A stretch of 64,000 nucleotides of DNA from Lachnospiraceae bacterium. GTDB taxonomy: Bacteria > Bacillota > Clostridia > Lachnospirales > Lachnospiraceae. Each line of letters starts with the position of its first letter. Position 1 is the first letter of the stretch. Below are positions 51,229-59,861 of this stretch, one piece after another. Location of the stretch: contig JAUNDG010000008.1 of assembly GCA_030526195.1 (NCBI GenBank), positions 52,151 to 116,150 of the forward strand, read 5' to 3'. The position numbers and the translations under genes were made by a program. Below the pieces are notes generated by a model that was not told the DNA's origin, made no database searches, and saw only the letters and a program-made list of their open reading frames with translations.

Positions 51229-52134
51229 TTATACATTCATGGCCAGAGCGGCTTCGATTTCCTCTTTCGTAGCCAGCTCCGGTGAAAATGCCGTGGCATT
51301 TCCGCAGGCTGTGCCCAGTCTTAAGGCATAGCCGTAATCGTGTTTTTCCAGATAACCGGCCACAAAACCGGCCACCATACTGTCACCGCAGCCCACACTG
51401 TTGACCAGTGTCCCTGGTGCGTTGCCGATGGTGTGTACCTGTCCCTCTTCGTCCACCAGAACGGCGCCCTTTTCGGCCCATGAGATCAGGACGTTGCGCG
51501 CGCCCATCTCCTGGAGTTTCCGGGCATAAGTGACGATTTTTTCCGTCGTGTCCGTTTCCACACCGAAGAGATCACCCAGTTCGTGATGATTCGGCTTGAT
51601 GAGGAAGGGTCTGTACTTCAGCACATTGAGCAGCAGATCTCCGGTGGCATCCACGATGCAGTGAACACCGCGTCCTTCCAGTTTCTGCAGGATTCTTTCG
51701 TAAATGTCCTCCGGCAGATTTTTCGGTATGGAACCGGCCAGCACCAGATAATCCCCTTCACGGATCCTGTCGATCTTTTTCAACAGATGGTCAATGTCTG
51801 TCGAACTGATGTCGGGACCGTTGGCATTGATGTCCAGCTCGTCTCCCGCCTTGACCTTCACGTTGATCCGGGTGTTGCCTGTTTCGAGATAGTCGAAATC
51901 ACAGACAATGTTGTCAGCCTTCAGCATGTCCTCCAGCTTCCGGCCCGTAAAACCTCCGACAAAGCCCATGGCGGCGTTGTCAATTCCCAGTCTGGTAAGA
52001 ATCACGGACACATTGATGCCTTTTCCGCCGTAAAAAATGGCTTCTTTGGTCGCCCGGTTGATGTCGTCAAAGCGGAGCTTATCCACGTACATCACATAAT
52101 CTAAAGCCGGGTTCAATGTAATCGTATATACCAA
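51229..52134 (-). CDS. fruK: 1-phosphofructokinase (TTG start)
   Basis: Phosphorylates fructose-1-phosphate to fructose-1,6-bisphosphate. The 301-residue PfkB-family protein has YTITLNPALDYVMYVDKLRF at the start, GGKGINVSVILTRLG near residue 37, and the C-terminal signature VNSVGCGDSMVAGFVAGYL. The start codon appears to be TTG at 52134, one base after the fruR stop, with AGAGGTGA inside the end of fruR as ribosome site; no better ATG exists. This tight junction implies coupled translation. Confidence 0.94.
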   Translation of the reverse strand: MVYTITLNPALDYVMYVDKLRFDDINRATKEAIFYGGKGINVSVILTRLGIDNAAMGFVGGFTGRKLEDMLKADNIVCDFDYLETGNTRINVKVKAGDELDINANGPDISSTDIDHLLKKIDRIREGDYLVLAGSIPKNLPEDIYERILQKLEGRGVHCIVDATGDLLLNVLKYRPFLIKPNHHELGDLFGVETDTTEKIVTYARKLQEMGARNVLISWAEKGAVLVDEEGQVHTIGNAPGTLVNSVGCGDSMVAGFVAGYLEKHDYGYALRLGTACGNATAFSPELATKEEIEAALAMNV

Positions 52135-52135
52135 A

Positions 52136-52882
52136 TCAGTTCACCTCTTTTACAAGTGCATTTTCTAAGATCATCTCATCCTCGCATCGATCGGTGACGA
52201 TGGCGGCGGCATCCAGCTTCCCGAAGGAAACCGCGAAAACTTTGTTGAACTTTGTTCTGTCGCACAGCACATAGGACACAAAGCTTCGTTTGATGGCCGC
52301 GGCCTTCAGCATGGCTTCATCCGGATCCGGTGTTGTAAAGCCCTGCTTCACGCTGACGCCGTTCGCCCCGATAAAGGCTTTGGAAAAGTTGTAGCTTTGG
52401 AGATTTTCGGAAGCCATCAGGCCTTTGATCGCCCCGGTACTCTCCTTTAACTCACCGCCGAGAACAAAGACGCGGCAGCCTCTGGCGGCCAGTTCTTTGG
52501 CATGAGCAATGCCGTTCGTGACAAAACTGGCCCGGCAATTGTCGATGATGGTCGTCATCAGGTAGGTGGTGGAGCCGGCATCAATGAAAACAGAATCATC
52601 GTCATTGATGAGGGACACCGCGTACTGCGCGATCTTCATTTTCTCATCCACGTTTTTGAGGGTTTTAGCCTCCATGCGGTCTTCGGTCTTACCGAATTCC
52701 TCCGACAGGGCTGTGGCCCCGCCGTAAACCTTGTTGAGCTTCCCCAGATCTGACAGGGCCGCCAGATCGCGGCGGATGGTGCTCTCGCTGGTTTCAAACA
52801 TGATGGCCAGTTCCGTTACTGACACGGTGCCGTTTTTATTCAGCAGGCCGAGTATCTGTTCTCTGCGTTCGTGTGTTAACAT
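52136..52882 (-). CDS. fruR: DeoR-family regulator of the fru operon
   Basis: A 248-residue DeoR-type repressor. The N-terminal winged HTH reads ILGLLNKNGTVSVTELAIMF then ETSESTIRRDLAALSDLGKL; the rest is the sugar-phosphate-sensing domain (FIDAGSTTYLMTTII; ANGVSVKQGFTTPD). By analogy it senses fructose-1-phosphate. First gene of fruRKA-ptsHI and so autoregulated through the operator-like repeats at 52934-52980. AAGGAG precedes the ATG. Confidence 0.92.
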   Translation of the reverse strand: MLTHERREQILGLLNKNGTVSVTELAIMFETSESTIRRDLAALSDLGKLNKVYGGATALSEEFGKTEDRMEAKTLKNVDEKMKIAQYAVSLINDDDSVFIDAGSTTYLMTTIIDNCRASFVTNGIAHAKELAARGCRVFVLGGELKESTGAIKGLMASENLQSYNFSKAFIGANGVSVKQGFTTPDPDEAMLKAAAIKRSFVSYVLCDRTKFNKVFAVSFGKLDAAAIVTDRCEDEMILENALVKEVN

Positions 52883-52933
52883 ATCGTGCTCCTTGTGGTC
52901 GTCACCACTGCAAAAATAATTATTTTCTTAACG

Positions 52934-52980
52934 CAAGTGCACTATACCAAAAGTGCGCACAATCAGTCAATAGTGCGCGC
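52934..52980 (-). promoter_or_regulatory. fru operon promoter with regulator repeats
   Basis: Minus strand TTGACT (52965-52970), 18-base spacer, TATAGT (52941-52946). Three AGTGC units (plus-strand CAAGTGCAC at 52934, AAAAGTGCGCAC at 52949, ATAGTGCGCGC at 52970) cover the -10, the spacer and the -35. The central GTGCGCAC is palindromic. These fit a FruR repressor site. A further copy in inverted orientation is at 53061-53071. Confidence 0.8.
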
Positions 52981-53048
52981 TCATTTTTTCTTACTTTTGG
53001 TTATAAATGGCGATTCTCCCTGATTTAATTGTAAAAAAACACAAAAAA

Positions 53049-53105
53049 AGAGCATTCAAATGCGCACTTTTGATTGATTATCAAAAACCACGCATAAAAA
53101 TGCTC
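53049..53105 (-). terminator. Terminator of mscS with large loop
   Basis: Arms GAGCATT (53050-53056) and AATGCTC (53099-53105); minus-strand tail of seven Ts. The 42-base loop holds a FruR-like TGCGCACTTTT (53061-53071) and the palindrome TTGATTATCAA (53074-53084). Confidence 0.6.
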
Positions 53106-53115
53106 ATTTCTGCTA

Positions 53116-53922
53116 TCAGTTTTCCTGACCGTCATTTTTGATGTGAACATCCAGCTGGTTGTACGGAATCTCGACCTGATGCTCTTCAAAGATCCGGTGG
53201 ATCAGGGTCAGCGCATCCCGGCGGGCCTGAGGACCGTCATTTTTGTCATGAAGGAAAAGCTTGACCCGATAAGGAATCTGGGAATCGCCGAACTCCTGAA
53301 TGCCCATCATCTTCACATCTGCCACCCGGTCAAGGGCCTTGAGCCCCTTTTCGATGGCGGCCAGCAGGTCATTCATGGCTTTCACAGTAAGATCATAGGG
53401 AATCGGCACACTCAGAAGCACAAAATCCGAGATGACCGCCACCTTCTGCAGATGACGATTGTTGATGGTCACGACAGCACCATTGTTGATATCCAGGATC
53501 TTTGTGCACTTCAGGGATATCTTCTGCACCTGACCCACAACGTCATCCACCTGGATATAATCCCCCACCATAAAGAAGTTTTCAAAAATGATGAAGAGAC
53601 CCATGAGCCAGTCATTGATCACATCCTGCAGACCGTAGCCCACGATGATACTGGTGATGCCAAGGCCGGCTACCAGAGATGAGACCTGGACGCCATTTAC
53701 CTGGAGCACAGCGATGAACAGAATGAAAAAGCACACGGCTTTGATAATCGTCATCAGAGTGCGGCTGTACTGCTGCAGCACCGGCCGATGGTCCATCTTC
53801 TCAAAGCGTCGGTTCATGAGGCGCTTAAAAAAGTGCCAGAAAACCAGCCCGAAAGCAATGGTCCCCAGGGTCAGCAAGGGTTTGACCGAAAATAAATAAT
53901 TCTTAATGTCCTCGAAAATCAT
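53116..53922 (-). CDS. mscS: Small-conductance mechanosensitive channel (MscS family)
   Basis: Opens under membrane tension to release solutes on hypo-osmotic shock. The 268-residue protein has three N-terminal membrane helices and the conserved pore/beta-domain junction GLGITSIIVGYGLQDVINDW near residue 98, followed by GDYIQVDDVVGQVQKISLKC. Start at 53922 fits GGAGG six bases upstream; an in-frame ATG at 53973 is less likely. Single gene ending in a terminator before the fru control region. Confidence 0.92.
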   Translation of the reverse strand: MIFEDIKNYLFSVKPLLTLGTIAFGLVFWHFFKRLMNRRFEKMDHRPVLQQYSRTLMTIIKAVCFFILFIAVLQVNGVQVSSLVAGLGITSIIVGYGLQDVINDWLMGLFIIFENFFMVGDYIQVDDVVGQVQKISLKCTKILDINNGAVVTINNRHLQKVAVISDFVLLSVPIPYDLTVKAMNDLLAAIEKGLKALDRVADVKMMGIQEFGDSQIPYRVKLFLHDKNDGPQARRDALTLIHRIFEEHQVEIPYNQLDVHIKNDGQEN

Positions 53923-54044
53923 GTTTTTCCTCCGACTCTCCCGCCGGCACCACCTCGATTCGTTTTCACGCATCTTAGTGTGAGGCGTTCACCGGATGAA
54001 GCTTTCCATGTCGCCATGAATCTTCATCTGAATTATCCGGATAC

Positions 54045-54071
54045 AAAAAATCCCCCGCATTCCTGCGGGGG
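54045..54071 (-). terminator. Terminator of tRNA-Ser(TGA)
   Basis: Stem CCCCCGCA / TGCGGGGG with loop TTCC, followed on the minus strand by ATTTTTTG. Confidence 0.88.
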
Positions 54072-54079
54072 GTTCAAAG

Positions 54080-54165
54080 CGGAGAGGATGGGATTCGAAC
54101 CCATGCGCCGTTGCCGACAAACGGTTTTCAAGACCGCCCCGTTATGACCACTTCGGTACCTCTCC
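54080..54165 (-). tRNA. tRNA-Ser(TGA)
   Basis: Eighty-six bases with long variable arm; acceptor GGAGAGG/CCTCTCC, anticodon stem GCGGT/ACCGT with loop CTTGAAA. CCA not encoded. Confidence 0.95.
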
Positions 54166-54178
54166 ATATGCATTTCTC

Positions 54179-54228
54179 AAACGCAAGCATTATTATAGCA
54201 AACGCATTCGGGAAACGCAAGCATTATT
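54179..54228 (-). promoter_or_regulatory. Promoter of tRNA-Ser(TGA) with 16-base direct repeat
   Basis: Minus strand TTGCGT (54215-54220), 17-base spacer, TATAAT (54192-54197). The 16-mer AAACGCAAGCATTATT occurs at 54179-54194 and 54213-54228, once over the -10/start area and once over the -35. It abuts the ispD stop codon. Confidence 0.75.
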
Positions 54229-54972
54229 TTAGTCTTTCTTCTTATCTTTCTTTTTGTCCTTGTCCTTCTTCTTGTCCTTATCCTTTTTATCTTTTCGGGA
54301 CTTGTCATCAAGTTCAAGGTCGTCCGGTGTGGTGATCTTGATATTGTCGTAGGAACCTTCCACCAGCATGACTTTACCCATGCCGGCGCGCTCTACCACC
54401 ATGGCATCGTCCGTGATGCCCTCCATGTTGTTCTCAGCCATCAGCTTGTCATAGGCTTCCCGGATCAGTTCATAACGGAAAGTCTGCGGTGTCTGGATGG
54501 TCCAAACCTTATCGCGGATGGGTGTGGCGGCCACAAAGCCCTCGTCGTCCACGATCTTCACCGTATCCTTGGAGGGCATGCCTACGGCCACCGCCGGGTT
54601 TTTCTTCACAGCCTCAAAGGCGCGCTTGATGATGTCCTTTGTCACATAGGGACGGGCACTGTCATGAATGAAGACATAGCGGCAGTTATCGCAGACCTTC
54701 AATCCCTCGTAAACAGAGGCATAGCGAGAATCGCCGCCCACCACGATCTTCTTCACCTTGTGGATATCGCTCTTTTTGATCTTCTTCCGGCACACATCCA
54801 CATAGTCTTCACCGGTGACCAGCACGATCTCATCAATGATGTCGCTCTTGTCAAAGACCCGGAGGCTCTTCATCATCATGGGCTCGTTGCCGATGTTCAG
54901 AAACTGCTTGGGAATAAGGGTTTTCATGCGTGTTCCCTGGCCGGCTGCCAGGACGATGGCGATATTCTTCAT
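54229..54972 (-). CDS. ispD: 2-C-methyl-D-erythritol 4-phosphate cytidylyltransferase with Lys/Asp tail
   Basis: MEP-pathway enzyme joining CTP and methylerythritol phosphate in isoprenoid synthesis. The 247-residue protein has [20 protein letters not shown] at the start and the [13 protein letters not shown] segment near residue 105. After the normal domain end (about residue 218) a low-complexity tail of alternating Lys and Asp (about 28 residues) is appended, which is not part of the family. Start at 54972 has AGGAG; the ATG overlaps the tsaD stop (ATGA). Confidence 0.92.
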   Translation of the reverse strand: MKNIAIVLAAGQGTRMKTLIPKQFLNIGNEPMMMKSLRVFDKSDIIDEIVLVTGEDYVDVCRKKIKKSDIHKVKKIVVGGDSRYASVYEGLKVCDNCRYVFIHDSARPYVTKDIIKRAFEAVKKNPAVAVGMPSKDTVKIVDDEGFVAATPIRDKVWTIQTPQTFRYELIREAYDKLMAENNMEGITDDAMVVERAGMGKVMLVEGSYDNIKITTPDDLELDDKSRKDKKDKDKKKDKDKKKDKKKD

Positions 54973-56000
54973 GAGTGCTCTCCTAATCTCAGGTTCGGGA
55001 CTGCGTTGAGATCCCATCCTGCAAAATGCTGTTTCTCATATTCAAAATATGCCGCTGCCCCGATCATCACCGCATTATCCGTGCAGTAGATCGGTGAGGG
55101 CATAAAGAGCTCAAGTCCGGCTTTGTCGCAGGCTGCCTGCATCCCGGCTCTTAAGGCACTGTTGGCCGACACGCCGCCGGCGATTGCCACCTGTTTCAGG
55201 CCGTGGGCCTTCGCCGCGCTGACCGCCCGGCTGCAAAGCACATCCACCACGGATTTCTGGAAAGAGGCCGCCAGATCGGCCTTGTTCACCGTCTCCCCTT
55301 TCATTTCCGCATGGTTCAGATAATTGAGCACCGCGGACTTCAAACCGCTGAAACTGAAGTCATACTCAGAGCCGCTCACATGGGCCTGCGGAAATGGGAT
55401 GGCTTCCGGATTGCCTTCTTTGGCGATGCGGTCGATCTTCGGCCCCCCGGGGTAACCCAGGCCGATGGCTCTGGCCACCTTGTCAAAGGCCTCACCTGCC
55501 GCATCGTCCACCGTCCGGCCGAGGATCTTAAATTTCGTCGCCTCCTCCGCGATGAACATATGGGTATGACCGCCGGAAATGACCAGGCCCAGGTACGGGC
55601 TCTTCAGTTCCGGATGTTCAATATAATTGGCACAGATATGACCCTCAATGTGGTGCACACCGATGAGCGGCTTTTTCGCAGCCCAGGCAATAGCCTTGGC
55701 TTCCGCCACACCCACCAGGAGGGCCCCCACCAGGCCCGGCCCGGAGGTCACCGCGATCGCATCGATCTCCTCAAGGGTCTTCCCCGCATCCTTCAGGGCC
55801 TGACGCACCACGGGGTTGATCTTTTCGATATGGGCCCGGGAGGCCAGCTCCGGCACGACACCGCCGTACACGGTATGCATATCGATCTGTGAATAAATGA
55901 CATTGGACAGCACCTCCCGGCCGTTGCGGACCACCGCCGCAGCCGTTTCATCGCAGGAGCTTTCGATTGCCAGAATGTCAACCGGCTTCATTTCACTCAT
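54969..56000 (-). CDS. tsaD: tRNA N6-adenosine threonylcarbamoyltransferase TsaD
   Basis: Catalytic subunit for t6A37 formation on ANN-decoding tRNAs, acting with TsaB and TsaE, which lie upstream in the same run. The 343-residue protein has the ASKHA start [15 protein letters not shown], the metal site [11 protein letters not shown] near residue 115, and SGGHTHMFI. Overlaps ispD by four bases. Confidence 0.95.
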   Translation of the reverse strand: MSEMKPVDILAIESSCDETAAAVVRNGREVLSNVIYSQIDMHTVYGGVVPELASRAHIEKINPVVRQALKDAGKTLEEIDAIAVTSGPGLVGALLVGVAEAKAIAWAAKKPLIGVHHIEGHICANYIEHPELKSPYLGLVISGGHTHMFIAEEATKFKILGRTVDDAAGEAFDKVARAIGLGYPGGPKIDRIAKEGNPEAIPFPQAHVSGSEYDFSFSGLKSAVLNYLNHAEMKGETVNKADLAASFQKSVVDVLCSRAVSAAKAHGLKQVAIAGGVSANSALRAGMQAACDKAGLELFMPSPIYCTDNAVMIGAAAYFEYEKQHFAGWDLNAVPNLRLGEHS

Positions 56001-56097
56001 AAATGCTTCTTTTCTCTTCCTGATTTCTGCCTGAGGTCATCACGTTTTTTCATGATTCATCCACTGAGTCACAAACCAAACATGAAGCGCCTCGGAT

Positions 56098-57009
56098 TTA
56101 TTCTTCGTCAAAATTCAGTTCCGCCGACTGGCCGTCTCTGGCCATCACCGTTTCCGGGAAAATGGCCCGAATCTCGTCCTCAAAAAAGTCGGGACGGGCA
56201 CAGGAGGGACTGTAATGGGTGAGCCACATTTCCTTTACGTGGCAGTCCCGGCCTAAAACGGCAGCCTCCTGCATGGTCATATGCCGATACTTCCGGGCAT
56301 TTTCCACCTTATCGGCTTCCCCGTACATCCCCTCGCAGATAAAGAGGTCGGACCCTTCCGCATAGCGGGCAATGAGATCCGTGGGACGGGTGTCAGTGTT
56401 ATAGGTGATCTTAAGTCCTCTGCGTGTTTCGCCCAGTACCATGTCCGGGGTGTACACACGGCCTTCATCTTCAATAGTCTCACCCTTCTGCAGGCGACTC
56501 CAGAACTTCAGCGGAATCTCCTGAGCCTTGGCCCGGGCGGCATCAAAACGACCGGCACGGGGCAGCTCAATGGAATAGCCGTAGCAGGGGATCCGATGGA
56601 ACACATGATACGCGTTCACCACCAGTTCCTTCACCTGGAAGCTTTCCTCCTGCTGCTCGATGGCCAGGCAGTTGATCTCAAAGGGCAGCTCCGGCGCGAT
56701 CACCCGCACCGCGGCAATGACCCGTTCCACACCCTTGGGCCCGATCACCGTCACCGGTTCGGTCCGGTCGGCATTGCCCATGGTCAGAAACAGGCCCGGC
56801 AGCCCGGCAATGTGGTCCGCATGAAAATGGGTCAGCAGAATGCAGTCAATATCTTTAAATGACCAGCCCTTCTTCCGAATGGCGATCTGTGTCCCCTCAC
56901 CGCAGTCGATCAGGAGACTGCTGCCGTTATGTCTGATCATCAGCGATGTCAGATGGCGCCGGGGCAGCGGCATCATACCGCCGCTTCCCAGTAAACATAC
57001 ATCAATCAT
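56098..57009 (-). CDS. rnz: Ribonuclease Z
   Basis: Endonuclease that matures tRNA 3' ends by cutting after the discriminator base. The 303-residue metallo-beta-lactamase-fold protein has the metal motif LLTHFHADHIAGLPGL near residue 58 and the C-terminal HYSPS. This fits the genome, whose tRNA genes here lack encoded CCA. The ribosome site is distant (AAGGA about 14 bases upstream). Ten bases after rimI. Confidence 0.92.
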   Translation of the reverse strand: MIDVCLLGSGGMMPLPRRHLTSLMIRHNGSSLLIDCGEGTQIAIRKKGWSFKDIDCILLTHFHADHIAGLPGLFLTMGNADRTEPVTVIGPKGVERVIAAVRVIAPELPFEINCLAIEQQEESFQVKELVVNAYHVFHRIPCYGYSIELPRAGRFDAARAKAQEIPLKFWSRLQKGETIEDEGRVYTPDMVLGETRRGLKITYNTDTRPTDLIARYAEGSDLFICEGMYGEADKVENARKYRHMTMQEAAVLGRDCHVKEMWLTHYSPSCARPDFFEDEIRAIFPETVMARDGQSAELNFDEE

Positions 57010-57019
57010 ATAGCTAATA

Positions 57020-57655
57020 TTATCCTTGTCTGTGTGTCATAGTCACGGCATTTTCGACGGGGTTTGTGTAATAGCGCTTTCTGAGGCCGTCCCGGACAAA
57101 ACCGAACTTTTCATACAGCCTGAGCGCTGCCTCATTACTCTCCCGCACCTCAAGGTGCACATCCGTCACGCCGTTAAAATAAGCCTCGTGCAGCACCTTC
57201 TCCATCAGCTTTGAGGCGATGCCTCGCCGCCGTCTGTCCTCCCGGACAGCGATGTTTAGGATATCCCCCTCAAAGGGCACCATCAGAAGGCCCACGTAGC
57301 CCACGATAACCTCGGCCGGTTCGTCATCTGCCGCGTCATCCTCAGCAGCAGAGCCTTCGACAGCCTCATTTTCGGCAGACTCATCAGCCGGTGCCGCTAT
57401 GCTGTCAGCGGCAGACTCATCAACCGATGTTTCTGTGCTGTCTGCGGATACGAGTGCCTCATCTGCCGCGGCCTCAGCATCGTCTGCATCGGCTGCCGGC
57501 TCCGTGGCCACGTAAAACAATGTGTCATCTCTTAATAAATAAGTCAGCAGCCCCGTATCTGTCCAGCCGGACCCGGAGCCTGTCTTCTCTTCGATTTCCA
57601 GGACATCCATGATGTCAAACATGGTCATGTCCCGCAAGGTGATCGTATCGGTCAT
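57020..57655 (-). CDS. rimI: RimI-like GNAT acetyltransferase with acidic insertion
   Basis: N-acetyltransferase like RimI, which acetylates ribosomal protein S18, found in the usual place within a tsa cluster. Acetyl-CoA motif REDRRRRGIASKLMEKVLHE and C-terminal NEAALRLYEKFGFVRDGLRK are present. Between the third and fourth strands of the GNAT fold (about residues 53-115) sits an insertion of some 60 residues made almost wholly of Ala, Asp, Glu and Ser. Without it the protein would have the usual 150 residues. The 200-base gap upstream holds a copy of the dispersed repeat. Confidence 0.85.
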   Translation of the reverse strand: MTDTITLRDMTMFDIMDVLEIEEKTGSGSGWTDTGLLTYLLRDDTLFYVATEPAADADDAEAAADEALVSADSTETSVDESAADSIAAPADESAENEAVEGSAAEDDAADDEPAEVIVGYVGLLMVPFEGDILNIAVREDRRRRGIASKLMEKVLHEAYFNGVTDVHLEVRESNEAALRLYEKFGFVRDGLRKRYYTNPVENAVTMTHRQG

Positions 57656-57785
57656 CTTTCTTTTCTTTCTATTTTTTCATCATTCTTGCGACATCTCGTC
57701 ACACCTCGCCCAGGATCACGGTTTCCCCGTAAGATCAGGGGCAACGCACAAGCCGGATGCTCTGCAACACAAAGCCGTCCGGGGA

Positions 57786-57850
57786 AAAGCAGACACCCGC
57801 AGTCTCCACAGGGTACGATGTGCGCTTTGCAACTTGTCCGTCCTTCGGTT
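57786..57850 (+). repeat. Dispersed ~60-base intergenic repeat, copy D
   Basis: AAAGCAGACACCCGCAGT, CCACAGGGTACGATGTGCGC, then TTTGCAACTTGTCCGT. Lies between tsaB and rimI and may interrupt the operon transcript with secondary structure. Confidence 0.55.
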
Positions 57851-57855
57851 TATGC

Positions 57856-58608
57856 TCAGGCGAGCACCGTCTTGGAAAGCTTCGCCGCTTCCTTCTCTTC
57901 CCGGGTCTTTTCAGCCTGGGACTTCTGCAGATATACCGGCACATGATCATCCGCCGGCACGGTCTGTCCCGCCTTCAGCATCTGAAGCCCGATGGTCCCC
58001 ACAGCACCGGCTCTGGGCCGTGCCAGATGACCCGGGGCAAAACGGAAGGGTCGTGTCAGGGATGCCTCGATCACATCCCGGTAAATGGCGATCCCGTCTC
58101 CCAGGAAAATGACGCAGCGCTCAGCCTCTTTGGGGTCTGCTGCCGCCCGGGCATTGAGTTCCTCGCAAAGCTCAGCCACGGTGAGGGCCCGCTGATCCGT
58201 GATGGTGACGAGAGCCCTATTTTCATAAGCATAAAGCCCGTTGTAGACACGGTCCCGGCGGGCATCCATGATCGGGCAAATGAGAGCCCGGTCGTCGTCA
58301 ATATTGGCCGCCAGCCCCATCAGAGTGGGCACCTCCAGGATCGGCTTATCGATCACAAGGGCGATGCCTTTGGCTGTGGCGGATCCGATGCGCAGACCCG
58401 TAAATGACCCCGGCCCCGCGGCCACGGCCACACCGTCTATGTCGGCCAGATTCACATCCGCCATGCGGCAGATCTCATCCAGCATGGACAAAAGGGTCTT
58501 GCTGTGCTGCTGTTTATAATTCACCGTATATTCGGCGATCATGCTGTTTTCGTCCACAATGGCGGTTGAGGCCGTCAGTGCGGAGCTTTCAAGGGCAATA
58601 ATCTTCAT
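57856..58608 (-). CDS. tsaB: tRNA threonylcarbamoyladenosine biosynthesis protein TsaB
   Basis: Partner and activator of TsaD. The 250-residue protein has the ASKHA-like start IALESSALTASTAIVDE and the family motif VAAGPGSFTGLRIGSATAKG near residue 66. The C-terminus carries a charged tail of about 20 residues (QAEKTREEKEAAKLSKTVLA) beyond the usual end. The ATG overlaps the tsaE stop by four bases. Confidence 0.94.
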   Translation of the reverse strand: MKIIALESSALTASTAIVDENSMIAEYTVNYKQQHSKTLLSMLDEICRMADVNLADIDGVAVAAGPGSFTGLRIGSATAKGIALVIDKPILEVPTLMGLAANIDDDRALICPIMDARRDRVYNGLYAYENRALVTITDQRALTVAELCEELNARAAADPKEAERCVIFLGDGIAIYRDVIEASLTRPFRFAPGHLARPRAGAVGTIGLQMLKAGQTVPADDHVPVYLQKSQAEKTREEKEAAKLSKTVLA

Positions 58609-59057
58609 CCTTCAACCTGCTTTCCCGTCACGGTGATGATGCGGATATCATCCCCCAGCTCGGGCGCTCTTTCTATTTCAATACGAATCGTGTCGGCGGG
58701 CATCAGTTCCCGGACCTCATCGGCCCATTCCACCAGGCAGACCCCGTCGCCATCCAGATAATCCTCAAAGCCGATCTCATCCATTTCCACCGGATCATCG
58801 ATGCGGTACACATCAAAATGATAAAACGGCAAACGGCCTTCGTCATATTCCTGCAGGATCGTAAATGTGGGGCTGCTGACGGCCTCTGTGATGCCGATGC
58901 CCTCTGCAAAGCCCTTGGCCAGCACCGTTTTGCCGGCTCCCAGATTCCCGATCAGGGCGTAGACTTCTCCTTTTTTTGCCGCCTCGGCCAGCTTGCGACC
59001 GAAGGCTTTTGTCTCTTCCGAACTATGGCTTACGTATTCCAAACTATTTTCCTCCAT
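58605..59057 (-). CDS. tsaE: tRNA threonylcarbamoyladenosine biosynthesis ATPase TsaE
   Basis: ATPase that resets the TsaB-TsaD complex. The 150-residue protein has Walker A IGNLGAGKTVLAKGFAEGIG near residue 40, SSPTFTILQEY, and YHFDVYRI. The start at 59057 (MEENSLEYVS) gives the family length. AAAGGG is close to the ATG, and a good -10 box lies only ten bases upstream, so its mRNA may be nearly leaderless. First gene of tsaE-tsaB-rimI-rnz-tsaD-ispD. Confidence 0.93.
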   Translation of the reverse strand: MEENSLEYVSHSSEETKAFGRKLAEAAKKGEVYALIGNLGAGKTVLAKGFAEGIGITEAVSSPTFTILQEYDEGRLPFYHFDVYRIDDPVEMDEIGFEDYLDGDGVCLVEWADEVRELMPADTIRIEIERAPELGDDIRIITVTGKQVEG

Positions 59058-59067
59058 AATCCCTTTC

Positions 59068-59096
59068 AGTATAACACAGGGATTTTTCAGGAACAA
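59068..59096 (-). promoter_or_regulatory. Promoter of the tsaE cluster
   Basis: TTGTTC (59091-59096), 17-base spacer, TATACT (59068-59073). The expected start near 59061 is about four bases before the ATG. Confidence 0.6.
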
Positions 59097-59280
59097 TGGG
59101 TCCGAGGGATTATGCACGGCAGACACACAAGTGCCTGTCACACATAGACGAAGCACCGGGCTTGTGATATGATACTGTTTACATTTTTTAAGAAAATGGG
59201 GCTGCCATCCGGCGAAGGTCTTCTCTATCCCGCCCGGCACAAAGTCCCGTGATCATAACACCAAAAAGGAGGCATCCACT

Positions 59281-59799
59281 ATGTCCAATCCCATCGTAAC
59301 CATCACCATGGCTGACGGCGGCGTCATCAAAGCCGAGCTTTATCCGGAAATCGCCCCGAACACAGTCAACAACTTCATCAGCCTTGTCAAGAAAGGCTTC
59401 TATGACGGTGTCATCTTCCACCGCGTCATCCCCGGCTTCATGATCCAGGGCGGTGACCCGAAGGGCACAGGCTCAGGCGGTCCGGGCTACTCCATCCGCG
59501 GTGAATTCTCCTCCAACGGCTTTAAGAACACACTCAGCCACGAAAGAGGCGTCCTTTCCATGGCCCGCACCATGATGCCCAACAGCGCCGGCTCTCAGTT
59601 CTTCATCATGCATGAATATGCCCCGCACCTGAATGGCGAATATGCCGCCTTCGGCAAGGTTCTGGAAGGCATGGAAGTGGTCGATAAGATTGCCAATGCC
59701 GACCGTGACCACTATGATCGTCCCTTCGAAGATCAGACTATGGCCACTGTCACTGTGGACACTCAGGGCGTTGATTATCCGGAACCGGACAAGATGTAA
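59281..59799 (+). CDS. Cyclophilin-type peptidyl-prolyl isomerase
   Basis: Cytoplasmic cyclophilin of 172 residues that speeds prolyl cis-trans isomerisation. Motifs: FHRVIPGFMIQGGDP near residue 46 with the active-site Arg, then AGSQFFIMHEYAPHLNGEYA and FGKVLEGMEVV. No signal peptide. AGGAGG lies eight bases before the ATG. Monocistronic with a terminator. Confidence 0.94.
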   Translation: MSNPIVTITMADGGVIKAELYPEIAPNTVNNFISLVKKGFYDGVIFHRVIPGFMIQGGDPKGTGSGGPGYSIRGEFSSNGFKNTLSHERGVLSMARTMMPNSAGSQFFIMHEYAPHLNGEYAAFGKVLEGMEVVDKIANADRDHYDRPFEDQTMATVTVDTQGVDYPEPDKM

Positions 59800-59861
59800 G
59801 CCCGCGGGTGCGCGACTCACGGTCCGCACTGCCACATCGTGTGCAGCCTGAATAAGTAAGT

